Shown piece after piece: positions 1-9,313 of a stretch of 64,000 bases of DNA. The stretch comes from Mucilaginibacter sp. JRF (GTDB lineage: Bacteria; Bacteroidota; Bacteroidia; Sphingobacteriales; Sphingobacteriaceae): NCBI RefSeq assembly GCF_015223065.1, contig NZ_JADFBY010000001.1, positions 372,001-436,000 on the forward strand, given 5' to 3'. The translations under genes were made by a program, and so were the position numbers. The notes beneath the pieces are model-generated. The model had not been told where the DNA came from. It made no database searches and saw only the letters and a list, made by a program, of their open reading frames with translations. Position 1 is the stretch's first letter. The number at the start of each line of letters is the position of its first letter.

Positions 1-2115
1 AGCCCGGTTATTACCGGCTTTACAACTTTAGGCGGTATATGGTCGGCAAAGGCGGGGCAGGTAAGCGTAAAAGCCGGACCGGGTTATAAATTGGTGTTGA
101 ACAAAGCATTGCCTGCCGAATACAGCGCTCAAATATCCCTGAAATTTGGCCGGGAGCGTACCAATGCCGGTTTGCTGCTCAATGTAAACAACGCCCGCAC
201 CGGTGCCGATAGTTTTGACGGCTACGAGGTAAGCGTTGATCCGCAAAGGCAAATGCTGGTTTTAGGTAAGCACGCCAATAACTGGACGCCATTAAAGGAA
301 GTAAAGATTAACATAAATCCCAGCGATTGGATTAAGCTGAAAGTAGTAGCCAAAACAGGTGCATTCAATATATATGTGAACGATTTTACCGAACCAGTCG
401 CGGTATTGGCTGATAGCAATTCACCATTAAAAGCGGGAAAGATAGCTTTGCGGACTTTTGGATCTGATGTTACATTCGGCCAATTCTCTATCACGCAGAA
501 TGGCAAAATGGTTAGCGAGAAATTTAACTCCGCGCCATTGTTGCAGGTAAGTAGTGTTTGGGATGCCGTGAACACAACCCGCAACGGCACTTACCAATTA
601 GATGTTGCCGATGCTTATAATGGTAAACAGGCGCAAGTGCTGGTGCACAATGGCGGCAATGGTATTATCGGTGTAGCCAACAAAGGGCTTAACAGGTGGG
701 GGATAGGCTTGCGTAGCAATCTAAATTATCAAGGTAGCGTTTACTTAAAAGGTAGTGGTTTGCAAGGTAATGTAACTCTTAGTTTGCAGAGCGCAGACGG
801 TAAAACTACTTACGCTACCACCCAGTTAAAAGGCATTACTGCTGATTGGAGTCGATATGAATTTAACCTTAAACCTGATCATACCGATGCTAAAGCCCGT
901 TTTGTTATCTCCATAAACAACAAAGGCAAATTATGGATAGATCAGGCTACTTTAATTTGTGCCGATGAACAATTTAAGCCCCTGCCGCTGCGTGCTGATA
1001 TAGGCACAAAGATGCAGCAGCAGGGGCTTAACTTTTTACGCTATGGCGGTACTATGGTCAACGCAGCGGGTTATCGCTGGAGAAAGATGATAGGTCCGCG
1101 CGATAAGCGGCCACCTTATACGGGGCATTGGTACCCATACTCAACCAATGGTTTCGGTATTGAGGATTTCCTGCAATTTTGCGAGGCGGCAGGCTTTGAG
1201 GCCGCATTCGCCATCAATATTGAGGAAACACCACAGGATGCCGCCGATCTGGTGGAGTACCTGAAAGGCGATGCCAATACCGAATGGGGCAAGCGCCGTG
1301 CGCAAAACGGGCATCCGGCGCCATACAAGGTTAAATACTTTGAGATAGGCAATGAGGAAGTAATATTTAATGGCGATGTGGCATCGGAGTACGATCATTA
1401 CGTAGAGCGTTTTAACCTGCTTTATGATGCCATGCATGCTAAGGATGCAAGTATAAAGTTCATTCAATCGGCATGGTGGCGGCCGGAGTCGCCAAATATG
1501 GAGCGGGTGTTTAAGGGTGTTAACGGCAAGGCCGATTACTGGGATCTGCATACCGACGCCGATGCACCACGCTCAGGCTCAAAAGTAGATAGCACCCTTA
1601 CCCGCATGCAGCAACTATTTAAGCAGTGGGACCCGCAAACCAAAATGAAATGCGCTATTTTTGAGGAAAACGGCGGCAGGCACGATGTTGGCCGCGCGTT
1701 GGGGCATGCCACTACGCTGAACGCGGTGCGCCGTCATGGTGAGTTTGTGCTTACCTCGTGCCCGGCAAACGCGTTACAACCTTTCGGTCAAAATGATAAC
1801 GGGTGGGATCAGGGTCAGATATTTTTTACACCCTTACAGGTTTGGGGAATGCCGCCTTTTTATTCGCAGCAAATGGCATCGGCTAACCACCAACCTCTGC
1901 TTGTAAAGGCGGGTACCGATGGCGATATTGATGTTACCGCCACACGCAGCGAGGATGGCCGGCAATTGGTGATACATATTGTAAATCCTGCCGAAAAACC
2001 GATCGCGGCAAGTTTGCAGCTAAGCGGTTTCGATGGGCGAAAGGCTGAGGCTACCATCACACAAATGAGTGGTAAGCTAAGCGATGTGAATACGCCTATA
2101 GAGCCGAACGAATAA
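1..2115 (+). CDS. GH51-type alpha-L-arabinofuranosidase (5' end outside window, 3' frameshift)
   Basis: The reading frame is open from base 1, so the true start lies upstream of the window. The TTG at 91 is not a credible start. The visible part holds a jelly-roll-like region (about bases 1-490), a CBM4/9-like beta-sandwich (about 510-950) and a TIM-barrel catalytic domain (about 980-1900). The acid/base Glu is in the IGNEE motif near base 1354 and the candidate nucleophile is in FEENGG near 1663. GH51 enzymes release alpha-L-arabinofuranose from arabinan or arabinoxylan side chains; the protein is presumably secreted. The frame stops at 2113-2115, but the expected C-terminal beta-strand is found in another frame up to 2207, so a one-base loss or a sequencing error is likely. 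GH127 follows at 2214, probably in the same operon. Confidence 0.85.
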   Translation, partial: SPVITGFTTLGGIWSAKAGQVSVKAGPGYKLVLNKALPAEYSAQISLKFGRERTNAGLLLNVNNARTGADSFDGYEVSVDPQRQMLVLGKHANNWTPLKEVKININPSDWIKLKVVAKTGAFNIYVNDFTEPVAVLADSNSPLKAGKIALRTFGSDVTFGQFSITQNGKMVSEKFNSAPLLQVSSVWDAVNTTRNGTYQLDVADAYNGKQAQVLVHNGGNGIIGVANKGLNRWGIGLRSNLNYQGSVYLKGSGLQGNVTLSLQSADGKTTYATTQLKGITADWSRYEFNLKPDHTDAKARFVISINNKGKLWIDQATLICADEQFKPLPLRADIGTKMQQQGLNFLRYGGTMVNAAGYRWRKMIGPRDKRPPYTGHWYPYSTNGFGIEDFLQFCEAAGFEAAFAINIEETPQDAADLVEYLKGDANTEWGKRRAQNGHPAPYKVKYFEIGNEEVIFNGDVASEYDHYVERFNLLYDAMHAKDASIKFIQSAWWRPESPNMERVFKGVNGKADYWDLHTDADAPRSGSKVDSTLTRMQQLFKQWDPQTKMKCAIFEENGGRHDVGRALGHATTLNAVRRHGEFVLTSCPANALQPFGQNDNGWDQGQIFFTPLQVWGMPPFYSQQMASANHQPLLVKAGTDGDIDVTATRSEDGRQLVIHIVNPAEKPIAASLQLSGFDGRKAEATITQMSGKLSDVNTPIEPNE

Positions 2116-2207
2116 GTGCTAAAACCACCCGTAGCAATATGCCGGGCAATATCATCAATTATGAACTCCCGGCAGGATCATACACCATCCTACGGTTCGA
2201 AAAATAA
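2103..2207 (+). pseudogene. Out-of-frame C-terminal tail of the GH51 gene
   Basis: Frame +3 from about 2103 to the TAA at 2205-2207 encodes a tail ending in ELPAGSYTILRFEK. This is the kind of strand that closes the C-terminal beta-domain of GH51 enzymes (LPAYSxTxLRL in relatives). The main frame ends in VNTPIEPNE and stops at 2115. Inserting one base near 2108 would join the two parts smoothly. The tail has no start of its own and ends only 6 bases before the GH127 ATG, which fits the original gene end. Either a real frameshift mutation or an assembly error explains it. Confidence 0.7.
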
Positions 2208-2213
2208 ACCATT

Positions 2214-4235
2214 ATGAAAAGATATATTTCGCTGCTAATAGCAGGCACTATGGCCGTATCTGCATCGGCACAAAAAACATACATTATCAAACCCCTTAAC
2301 CTGCGCGATGTGCAGGTGAACGATGCCTTTTGGTCGCCCAAGTTAAAGGTTTGGCATACGGTTACCGCGTATGATGTTTTCGATAAGCTGGAAGGTAAAT
2401 ATGAACCAGACCGTGAGGATATCATTAAGGAAAAAAAGGAAACAGGCCGTACCCGTGATGCTTTTCTGAACTTTGACCGTGTGGCACAGGGCAAAACCAA
2501 CATCGGCACAAGTGATGGCCCGCCGTGGTATGATGGCCTGGTTTATGAAACCATACGTGGCGCTGCCGATCTGCTGGTGGCTTATCCTGATAAAAAGCTG
2601 GAGCAAAAAATGGATGGTTATATTGACCGCATAGCCGCCGCGCAGGCCGCCGATAAGGAGGGCTATATCAATACTTACACTACCCTTAACCGCCCGAATC
2701 AACGCTGGGGCACCAATGGAGGTGACGACCGCTGGCAACACGATATGTATAACGCCGGTATGCTGGTTGAGGCCGGTGTTCATTATTATCAGGCCACAGG
2801 CAAAACCAAGCTGCTAACCGTTGCGGTTAAAATGGCCAATTACATGAGTAAGGTTATGGGCGATGCCCCAAAGATGAATGTAATACCGGGCCATGCCGGG
2901 CCGGAGGAAGCTTTCTTTAAAATGTATCTGCTGTTTAAAAATAACCCTGCGCTGCAAAAGCAGGTCAGCGCCCCGGTAAAGGCTGATGACTACTTCGCTT
3001 TGGCTAAATACTGGGTTGAAAAACGTGGAGTGTTTGCCGATGCCGATGGCTCCAGAAAGCGCGAAACATTTGGTGCCTACAATCAGGATGATAAACCGGT
3101 GTTTGATCAGCAAACTATTGAGGGCCACGCCGTGCGGGCAACCCTGCTGGGTACAGCCATTGTGGCCATGGCCGAGCATACTAATGATGCCCGCTACATC
3201 AGCGTAGCTAACCGTTATTGGGATAACATGGCCGGCAAACGCACGTTCATCACAGGCGGGCAGGGTGCTATAGCCAATGATGAGAAGTTTGGCGATGATT
3301 ATTTTCTGCCCGAATCTGCCTATCTGGAAACCTGTGCTTCCATTGGCGGGGCATTCTTTAGTCAGCGTATGAATGAGTTACAGGCCGATGGTAAATATAT
3401 GGATCTGTTTGAGCGTGCGCTATACAATAATATCCTGTCGGGCTTATCGCTTGATGGTACGCATTACCATTACGAAAATCCGCTGGTGGCCGATAAACAC
3501 CCTCGCTGGGTATGGCACAGCTGCCCTTGTTGCCCGCCTATGTTGTTGAAGATGGCAGGTGCATTGCCCGGCTTTATTTACGCGCAGGATGATAAGGATG
3601 TTTATGTAAACCTGTTCATTGGCAGCAGAGCCAAACTCAAACTGAATAATAAAAATATCAGTATAAAACAAACCACAGCATATCCGTGGAAAGGCCGGGT
3701 AGAGTTAACGGTTGACCCTGCATCGGCACAAAATTTTGCTGTGCGGATACGCGTACCGGGCTGGGCTCAGGGTAACGAAAATCCGTACGGGCTGTATACC
3801 TCAGCCACAAAGGGTAAGGTAACATTAAAGGTAAATGGTAAAGATGAGCCTTTGAACATAGACAAAGGCTACGCGGTAATAAAGCGTCAATGGAAAAAGG
3901 GCGACCGTATTGAACTTAACCTGCCTGTTGAACCACGTTTGGTTGAGCCTAACCAGCAAGTAAAAACATTGGAGAACAAACTGGCTATTGCCGCCGGTCC
4001 GCTGGTTTATGGGTTAGAGGGTAATGATAATGCCGATGTTAAAAATATCAGCATAACAAAAGAAATCCTGTTACAAGAAGTTAACAAACCGCAATTGCTT
4101 GGCGGCGTAAATGTAATTGAAGCCTGGGGGGCTGATAACAAAACGCAGTTCACAGCCATACCATTCTTCGCCCTCGGTAACCGTGGCGACCATGCCTATC
4201 GTGTGTGGTTAACCGAGAGCAGGCAGGGTAAGTAA
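2214..4235 (+). CDS. GH127 beta-L-arabinofuranosidase (DUF1680 family)
   Basis: The 673-aa protein has an N-terminal signal peptide ending near SASAQ (residue 20) and a GH127 (alpha/alpha)6-barrel followed by beta-sandwich domains. GH127 enzymes such as HypBA1 use a Zn-thiolate site. The matching residues are visible here: Glu372 and Cys374 in LETCAS, and Cys439/Cys440 in the HSCPCCPP motif at about 436-442. They remove beta-L-arabinofuranosyl residues from pectic or hydroxyproline-rich plant glycans. The gene starts 6 bases after the reconstructed end of GH51, so the two are probably cotranscribed. Length is normal for the family. Substrate is inferred from family and neighbours. Confidence 0.9.
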   Translation: MKRYISLLIAGTMAVSASAQKTYIIKPLNLRDVQVNDAFWSPKLKVWHTVTAYDVFDKLEGKYEPDREDIIKEKKETGRTRDAFLNFDRVAQGKTNIGTSDGPPWYDGLVYETIRGAADLLVAYPDKKLEQKMDGYIDRIAAAQAADKEGYINTYTTLNRPNQRWGTNGGDDRWQHDMYNAGMLVEAGVHYYQATGKTKLLTVAVKMANYMSKVMGDAPKMNVIPGHAGPEEAFFKMYLLFKNNPALQKQVSAPVKADDYFALAKYWVEKRGVFADADGSRKRETFGAYNQDDKPVFDQQTIEGHAVRATLLGTAIVAMAEHTNDARYISVANRYWDNMAGKRTFITGGQGAIANDEKFGDDYFLPESAYLETCASIGGAFFSQRMNELQADGKYMDLFERALYNNILSGLSLDGTHYHYENPLVADKHPRWVWHSCPCCPPMLLKMAGALPGFIYAQDDKDVYVNLFIGSRAKLKLNNKNISIKQTTAYPWKGRVELTVDPASAQNFAVRIRVPGWAQGNENPYGLYTSATKGKVTLKVNGKDEPLNIDKGYAVIKRQWKKGDRIELNLPVEPRLVEPNQQVKTLENKLAIAAGPLVYGLEGNDNADVKNISITKEILLQEVNKPQLLGGVNVIEAWGADNKTQFTAIPFFALGNRGDHAYRVWLTESRQGK

Positions 4236-4333
4236 TATCGACGTAAAAGTGCTTTTTTGCGCCAAATTCGTAGTATCTGCGAAAAATTCATTAAGATTGA
4301 TGTTCAGGCAAGCGGATAAAACCATTGCCCGAA

Positions 4334-4423
4334 CAACTATCTTACGATGATAAATCTATTTCCTCAGACAGTTCGTGATAGTTGCTCTTTCAGATCGTAT
4401 AAATTAGTAGGCTATAAACTATC
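4334..4423. promoter_or_regulatory. Three AACTATC boxes upstream of GH78
   Basis: The 198-bp gap between GH127 and GH78 contains CAACTATC (4334-4341), its exact inverse GATAGTTG (4377-4384) and another AACTATC (4417-4423, 11 bases before the start codon). They could be operator half-sites for a regulator of the rhamnosidase gene. No TAnnTTTG promoter box is obvious here, and short AT-rich words recur by chance. Confidence 0.25.
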
Positions 4424-4433
4424 GCAATAACCA

Positions 4434-6752
4434 ATGAAGAAAACCTTAGCGGCATTTTTGATAATGCTTGGCTCGCAACAGGCATTATATGCACAGCAAG
4501 CACCGGTAAACTGGACGGCCAGTTGGATCGAAACCTCAACGGATGAAGCCCCTAACCGGCCCGCGCAGTATTACCGTACTACTTTTGATCTTAAGAAAAA
4601 GGTAAAATCAGCTACGCTGTTGATCACCTCGCATGGTTTGTACGAGGCGCATATTAATGGCAAACGTGTTGGCGATAGCTATCTTACTCCCGGTTGGACA
4701 AGCTATTACAAACGCCTGCAATATCAGCGGTATGATGTTAAGGAGCTTATTACCAAAGGCAAAAACGCTATAGGTGTGGCCGTAGGTAATGGCTGGAGCC
4801 GAAGCAGTTTAGCCTGGGGTGATAATAAGGATCGTTGGGGTAAAAAGCTGGGTTTATTAGCCGAGCTACAGGTTGTTTATACCGATGGCACTAAGGAAAA
4901 CATAACTACCAACAACAACTGGAAAACCGCCAATGGCGAAATTCAGGGTAATGAAATATATGATGGAGAGGCGGTTGACCACACCCTAACACAAAAGGGG
5001 TGGGACAATGCCACATTTAACGATGCCGCATGGAAACCGGTAACCGTAGCAACGTTTGATAATAAGAACCTGATACCTACAGAAAATGAGCCGGTAAAGA
5101 AACACGAAACCTTTAAGGCCCTAAAGGTGATCACCACGCCAAAAGGTGAAAAGGTGATCGATTTTGGGCAAAATTTGGTAGGTTGGGTTGTGGTTAAAGC
5201 CAAAGGTAAAGCCGGCGACCGTATCACCATACAACATGCGGAGGTGCTGGATAAGGAAGGTAACTTTTACACCGCCAACCTGCGTGCCGCTAAAGCCACT
5301 GCCAGCTACACCCTAAGCGGCGATGCCGTGGGCGAAACCTTTGAGCCGCATTTTACTTTTTACGGCTTTAGGTTTATTAAGATAGAGGGCTACCCCGGAG
5401 AGATAACACCGGAGAACTTTACAGCGGTTGCCGTGTATTCGGACATGAAGCCGACCGGTACCTTTGAGTGCTCAAACCCGATGCTTAACCAGTTGCAGCA
5501 CAATATTACCTGGGGGCAGCGCGGTAACTTTGTTGATGTACCTACTGATTGCCCGCAGCGCGATGAGCGCCTGGGCTGGACGGGCGATGCGCAGGTGTTT
5601 TTCAGCACTGCGGCTTATAATTATAACGTGAAGAACTTTTTTAGCAAATGGCTGAAAGATGTCGCCGCGGATCAGCGTGAGGATGGAGCCATACCTTACG
5701 TAGTGCCTCATGTATTGGGCGGCGGCGATTTTGGTTCGGCCGGATGGGGTGATGTATCGACCATCATTCCATGGGAAATGTATGAGATATATGGCGACAA
5801 GCAGGTGCTTGTTGACCAATACGAGAGCATGAAGAAATGGGTAGGCTACATGGAAGGCCACATCAACAAGGATGATCTGTACCGTTACGGTTCGCACTTT
5901 GGCGATTGGCTGAGCTACCGCCCCGGTAATGATGATGGCACCGAGGCTGTAACCGATAAGTACCAGATAGCGCAATGCTTTTTTGCCTACTCAACCCAAT
6001 TGTTAATAAACGCCGCCAACGTATTAGGTAAAACCGAGGATGCTACCCGTTACGAAGCTTTGTTAAAACGCATAAAGGATGCCTTTAACAAGGAGTATGT
6101 TACCGGTAGCGGCAGGGTGCTGTCAAACACACAAACAGCCTATGTTTTGGCTCTGCAATTTGACATGTTGCCCGAGGGCGAACCACGCAAAAAAGCGGCT
6201 GCCTACCTGGCCGAAAATGTTAAACAGTACAATAATCACTTAACTACAGGCTTTTTGGGTACACCATACCTGTGTCATGTGCTGAGCGATAATGGCTACC
6301 CAGACCTGGCTTACACGCTGCTGTTGCAGGATACCTTCCCGAGCTGGCTATACCCGGTTAAGATGGGCGCGACCACTATTTGGGAGCGTTGGGATGGTAT
6401 TAAACCTGATGGTACCTTCCAAACCATTGTGATGAACAGCTTTAACCACTATGCCTACGGCGCCATTGGCGATTGGATGTACAAAAATATCACCGGTATA
6501 CAATCGGCGGCGCCGGGTTATAAAAAGATAGTTATTAAACCCATTATTGGCGGCAAGCTTACCTGGGCAAAGGCCAGCTTTAACAGCGTTAACGGCACCA
6601 TCAGCAGCGATTGGAAGATAGAGAACGGCAAACTCACCCTAAAGGTAACCGTACCCAAGGGTACCACCGCCGAAGTGAACGTACCTGATACCGCCGGTAA
6701 AGATTACAAAACATATAATGTATCAGCAGGTACGTATACTTATACAAGATGA
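4434..6752 (+). CDS. GH78 alpha-L-rhamnosidase
   Basis: The 772-aa secreted enzyme has a signal peptide ending near LYAQQ. An N-terminal beta-sandwich (about 25-330) is followed by the (alpha/alpha)6 catalytic barrel (about 340-690) and a C-terminal beta-domain. The GH78 signature DCPQRDERLGWTGDAQ is present with the general-acid Glu378, and the second catalytic Glu651 lies in TTIWERWDG. GH78 enzymes are inverting exo-enzymes that remove alpha-L-rhamnose from rhamnogalacturonan, arabinogalactan or flavonoid glycosides. It follows GH51 and GH127 on the same strand, so the three probably act on one pectin-derived side chain. The 198-bp gap upstream allows a separate promoter. A terminator follows at about 6900. 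Confidence 0.92.
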   Translation: MKKTLAAFLIMLGSQQALYAQQAPVNWTASWIETSTDEAPNRPAQYYRTTFDLKKKVKSATLLITSHGLYEAHINGKRVGDSYLTPGWTSYYKRLQYQRYDVKELITKGKNAIGVAVGNGWSRSSLAWGDNKDRWGKKLGLLAELQVVYTDGTKENITTNNNWKTANGEIQGNEIYDGEAVDHTLTQKGWDNATFNDAAWKPVTVATFDNKNLIPTENEPVKKHETFKALKVITTPKGEKVIDFGQNLVGWVVVKAKGKAGDRITIQHAEVLDKEGNFYTANLRAAKATASYTLSGDAVGETFEPHFTFYGFRFIKIEGYPGEITPENFTAVAVYSDMKPTGTFECSNPMLNQLQHNITWGQRGNFVDVPTDCPQRDERLGWTGDAQVFFSTAAYNYNVKNFFSKWLKDVAADQREDGAIPYVVPHVLGGGDFGSAGWGDVSTIIPWEMYEIYGDKQVLVDQYESMKKWVGYMEGHINKDDLYRYGSHFGDWLSYRPGNDDGTEAVTDKYQIAQCFFAYSTQLLINAANVLGKTEDATRYEALLKRIKDAFNKEYVTGSGRVLSNTQTAYVLALQFDMLPEGEPRKKAAAYLAENVKQYNNHLTTGFLGTPYLCHVLSDNGYPDLAYTLLLQDTFPSWLYPVKMGATTIWERWDGIKPDGTFQTIVMNSFNHYAYGAIGDWMYKNITGIQSAAPGYKKIVIKPIIGGKLTWAKASFNSVNGTISSDWKIENGKLTLKVTVPKGTTAEVNVPDTAGKDYKTYNVSAGTYTYTR

Positions 6753-6772
6753 TTTAAAGTAACCTAAACTTT

Positions 6773-6856
6773 TGTCATTTCGAACGAGGTACGAGGAGAA
6801 ATCTGTCCGCTTTTTTATGAACGCAGATAGATTTCTCGCTATCGCTCGAAATGACA
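6773..6856. repeat. Palindromic interspersed repeat (REP/MITE-like)
   Basis: An imperfect inverted repeat begins TGTCATTTCGA (6773-6783) and ends TCGAAATGACA (6846-6856), with inner arms AGAAATCT and AGATTTCT. This type of palindrome lies scattered between genes in many Bacteroidota genomes. It sits between convergent GH78 and mutS2, could form a long hairpin in RNA, and contains no ORF. Only one copy is seen in this window. Confidence 0.6.
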
Positions 6857-6898
6857 TGTTTAGATGTGAAAAATGACGAGGTTGAAAAAATATCGTTT

Positions 6899-6943
6899 AA
6901 AACACCAAAGTCCTGCTTATTTAGCGGGGCTTTGGTGTTTTTA
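6899..6943. terminator. Bidirectional terminator between GH78 and mutS2
   Basis: Arms ACACCAAAG (6902-6910) and CTTTGGTGT (6930-6938) are extended inward by CC/GG pairs. The stem is flanked by A-rich sequence on the left and TTTTT on the right, so it can end both the GH78 and the mutS2 transcripts. Confidence 0.8.
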
Positions 6944-6952
6944 TAAGACTAT

Positions 6953-9313
6953 CTATCTTAAATATACATACGTAATACCATCGCCGCCACGGTCGGCGTG
7001 CTCGTCTTCCATGCGGTCAACCTGATCGTATTTTTTGAGATAATCACGTATTAATTTCCGCAAAATGCCATCGCCTTTGCCGTGAAGTATTTTGATGCTG
7101 TTAACGCTCATCATCAACGCACGGTCAAGCATTTTTTCAATGGTGTACAGGGCTTCTTCACCACGCATACCACGCACATCAATCTCCGGACTAAAGCTCG
7201 AATAATCGCCCACGCTTGAGGCTGATCTGCGTCTGATCTCCTTCGGTACAGATGAGCTTGATACCTTTTGCACCCGTTTACGCTTGGCCACGGTACGCAG
7301 ATCGCCAATGGCAATTACCACATTATCCTTATTAATTTCCATTACCTGTCCGGTAGTTTCGGAGTCGGTAAGTTTTACCCAGTCGCCTTTTTGAATTTCC
7401 TCGGTATTGGCGGCGGGTTTGGGTTGTTCGGTTTTAACCGTGTTCTTTTTAAGTTCAACGGTCAGGTTATCGCGTAGGGCCTTGGTTTTTTCCTTGTCGG
7501 CGTTGTTGCTTTTTATTTCGGCAATGGTGTTTTCAACCAGTTTGTTGGCATTTAGTATAATGCTTTGTGCCTGTTGCTTAGCCTCGCGTATCAGGTTCTT
7601 TTTATTTTCTTCCAGATACTCTTTCAGCTTGGCATTTTCGGCCAGCAGGGTATTCACCTTTTGTTGCTGGCTGTTCAGCTTTATACGGGTATCGTAAATC
7701 TCTTTCTTTTCACGCTCCAGATCAACCAACAAAGTATCTACCTTTTTTTGCCCGGCGCTTATTTTGTTTTTGGCCAGGTTAAGCACATGCGATGGCAAGC
7801 CAATTTTTTGCGCTATCTCAAAAGCGTAGGAGCTGCCGGGTTTACCCACTTCCAATATGTAAAGCGGTTTCATCTCCACGTTATTGAACAACATCGAGGC
7901 ATTTTCCAATCCCTCGGTATTGCTGGCAAATATTTTAAGGTTGGAGTAGTGGGTGGTAACCATACCCTTTACCTTTTTTTGGTTGAGCGATTCAAGTACC
8001 GCCTCGGCAATAGGGCCGCCAAATTGTGGGTCAGTACCAGTACCAAATTCATCAATCAGTATCATGGTTTTGCCATTCGCATTCTCGGCAAAGTATTTCA
8101 TTTTTGAGAGGTGGGCACTGTAAGTACTCAAATCACTTTCGATAGACTGATCATCACCAATATCAACAAACAACTGTTTAAATACCCCCATGCGGCTGGT
8201 ATCATCAGCAGGGATAAGCAAACCGGCCTGTACCATCATCAGCAGTAAACCAACGGTTTTCATACATACCGATTTACCACCCGCGTTAGGCCCTGATACC
8301 ACGATCACCCTTGCCGATTCATCAATATTAACATTTAACGGCACCACGGTACGCTGTTCCTTTTTAAAGCTGAGGTATAGCAGGGGGTGGCGGGCGTTAA
8401 CCAGGTTTATTGTAGCATCATTGGTTACTTCGGGCAGTGAGCCATCAATATCAATGGCGAACAACGCCTTAGCTCGCACAAAGTCGAGCTTGGTTAGCAA
8501 GCCGTGGTATGATAGCAGCAGGGGCACATAAGGGCGTAGCTCGTCTGTTAGTTGCGTAAGTATCTTCACGATCTCGCGGCGGCGTTCAAATTCAAGGTCG
8601 CGCACGCGGTTGTTAAGGGTAAAAACCTCCTCGGGCTCCATAAAAACCGTTTGGCCCGATGCCGATTCATCATGCACAAATCCTTTCAGCTTACGCTTGT
8701 TCTCGGCTAATAAAGGTATACACAAGCGTCCGTCGCGTATGGTGAGCGATCCATCTGCCGTCCAATTGTTGGCTGCCGCGCTTTTAAATATCTGGTCTAT
8801 TTTACGGCGGGCTTCCTGCTCGGCCTTGGCTATCGAGCTGGTGATATCCATCAACTCGCGCGATGCGTTGGGTCTTATCTTGCCCTTTTCATCAATTACC
8901 TGGCCTATCTTTTTCAATATCGATTTCTCGATAGGCAAGTGCTCAAATAAAGCCTCCAGGTTAGGGTATTGGCCTTCGCGCTCGTTAAAATAAGCGATAA
9001 CCGCGAATACGGTTGATAGTGATGCCTGTACCTGGTAAAATTCCTCCTCGCTTAAAAAAGCGCCCTCAATACGTGCCTTATTGGCCAGCGTTTTTATATC
9101 AAAAAAATGCTGAATAGGCAGGGCGGCATCATTGGTAAGTATATTTTTGAATTCAGCGGCCTGGCTCAAAAATTTCTTGATGTTATCGTAGTTGTTCATC
9201 ACCTGTATCTTGTCCACCATTTGGCGGCCCATGGTGCTCAGGCAATGAGCTTTTATCAGTTCCTTAATCTCGTTAAATCCGAGTTTATCAGCACTGTTAT
9301 TTGGGTATAGCAT
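6953..9313 (-). CDS. mutS2: Endonuclease MutS2
   Basis: The 786-aa MutS-family ATPase has a core/clamp region (about 1-310), a Walker A motif GPNAGGKS (341-348), a Walker B motif ILIDEFGTGTD (418-428), a long charged coiled-coil (about 510-620) and a C-terminal Smr nuclease domain (about 710-786). The Smr domain carries IDVRGMR and HGKGDGILR. MutS2 lacks the mismatch-recognition domain of MutS. In other bacteria it suppresses homologous recombination by cutting branched DNA, or rescues collided ribosomes through its Smr domain. Length and domain order are standard. Its start overlaps the end of the DUF4296 gene by 17 bases, so the two are likely cotranscribed and coupled. Confidence 0.95.
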   Translation of the reverse strand: MLYPNNSADKLGFNEIKELIKAHCLSTMGRQMVDKIQVMNNYDNIKKFLSQAAEFKNILTNDAALPIQHFFDIKTLANKARIEGAFLSEEEFYQVQASLSTVFAVIAYFNEREGQYPNLEALFEHLPIEKSILKKIGQVIDEKGKIRPNASRELMDITSSIAKAEQEARRKIDQIFKSAAANNWTADGSLTIRDGRLCIPLLAENKRKLKGFVHDESASGQTVFMEPEEVFTLNNRVRDLEFERRREIVKILTQLTDELRPYVPLLLSYHGLLTKLDFVRAKALFAIDIDGSLPEVTNDATINLVNARHPLLYLSFKKEQRTVVPLNVNIDESARVIVVSGPNAGGKSVCMKTVGLLLMMVQAGLLIPADDTSRMGVFKQLFVDIGDDQSIESDLSTYSAHLSKMKYFAENANGKTMILIDEFGTGTDPQFGGPIAEAVLESLNQKKVKGMVTTHYSNLKIFASNTEGLENASMLFNNVEMKPLYILEVGKPGSSYAFEIAQKIGLPSHVLNLAKNKISAGQKKVDTLLVDLEREKKEIYDTRIKLNSQQQKVNTLLAENAKLKEYLEENKKNLIREAKQQAQSIILNANKLVENTIAEIKSNNADKEKTKALRDNLTVELKKNTVKTEQPKPAANTEEIQKGDWVKLTDSETTGQVMEINKDNVVIAIGDLRTVAKRKRVQKVSSSSVPKEIRRRSASSVGDYSSFSPEIDVRGMRGEEALYTIEKMLDRALMMSVNSIKILHGKGDGILRKLIRDYLKKYDQVDRMEDEHADRGGDGITYVYLR

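Noticed and set aside
5472..5975. 167-codon minus-strand ORF inside GH78
   Set aside because: It is antisense to the conserved catalytic barrel of GH78; its composition reflects the complementary codons.
7565..8107. 180-codon ORF on the plus strand inside mutS2
   Set aside because: It is antisense to conserved MutS2 coding sequence, has a low-complexity Phe/Leu-rich product and no start signals.
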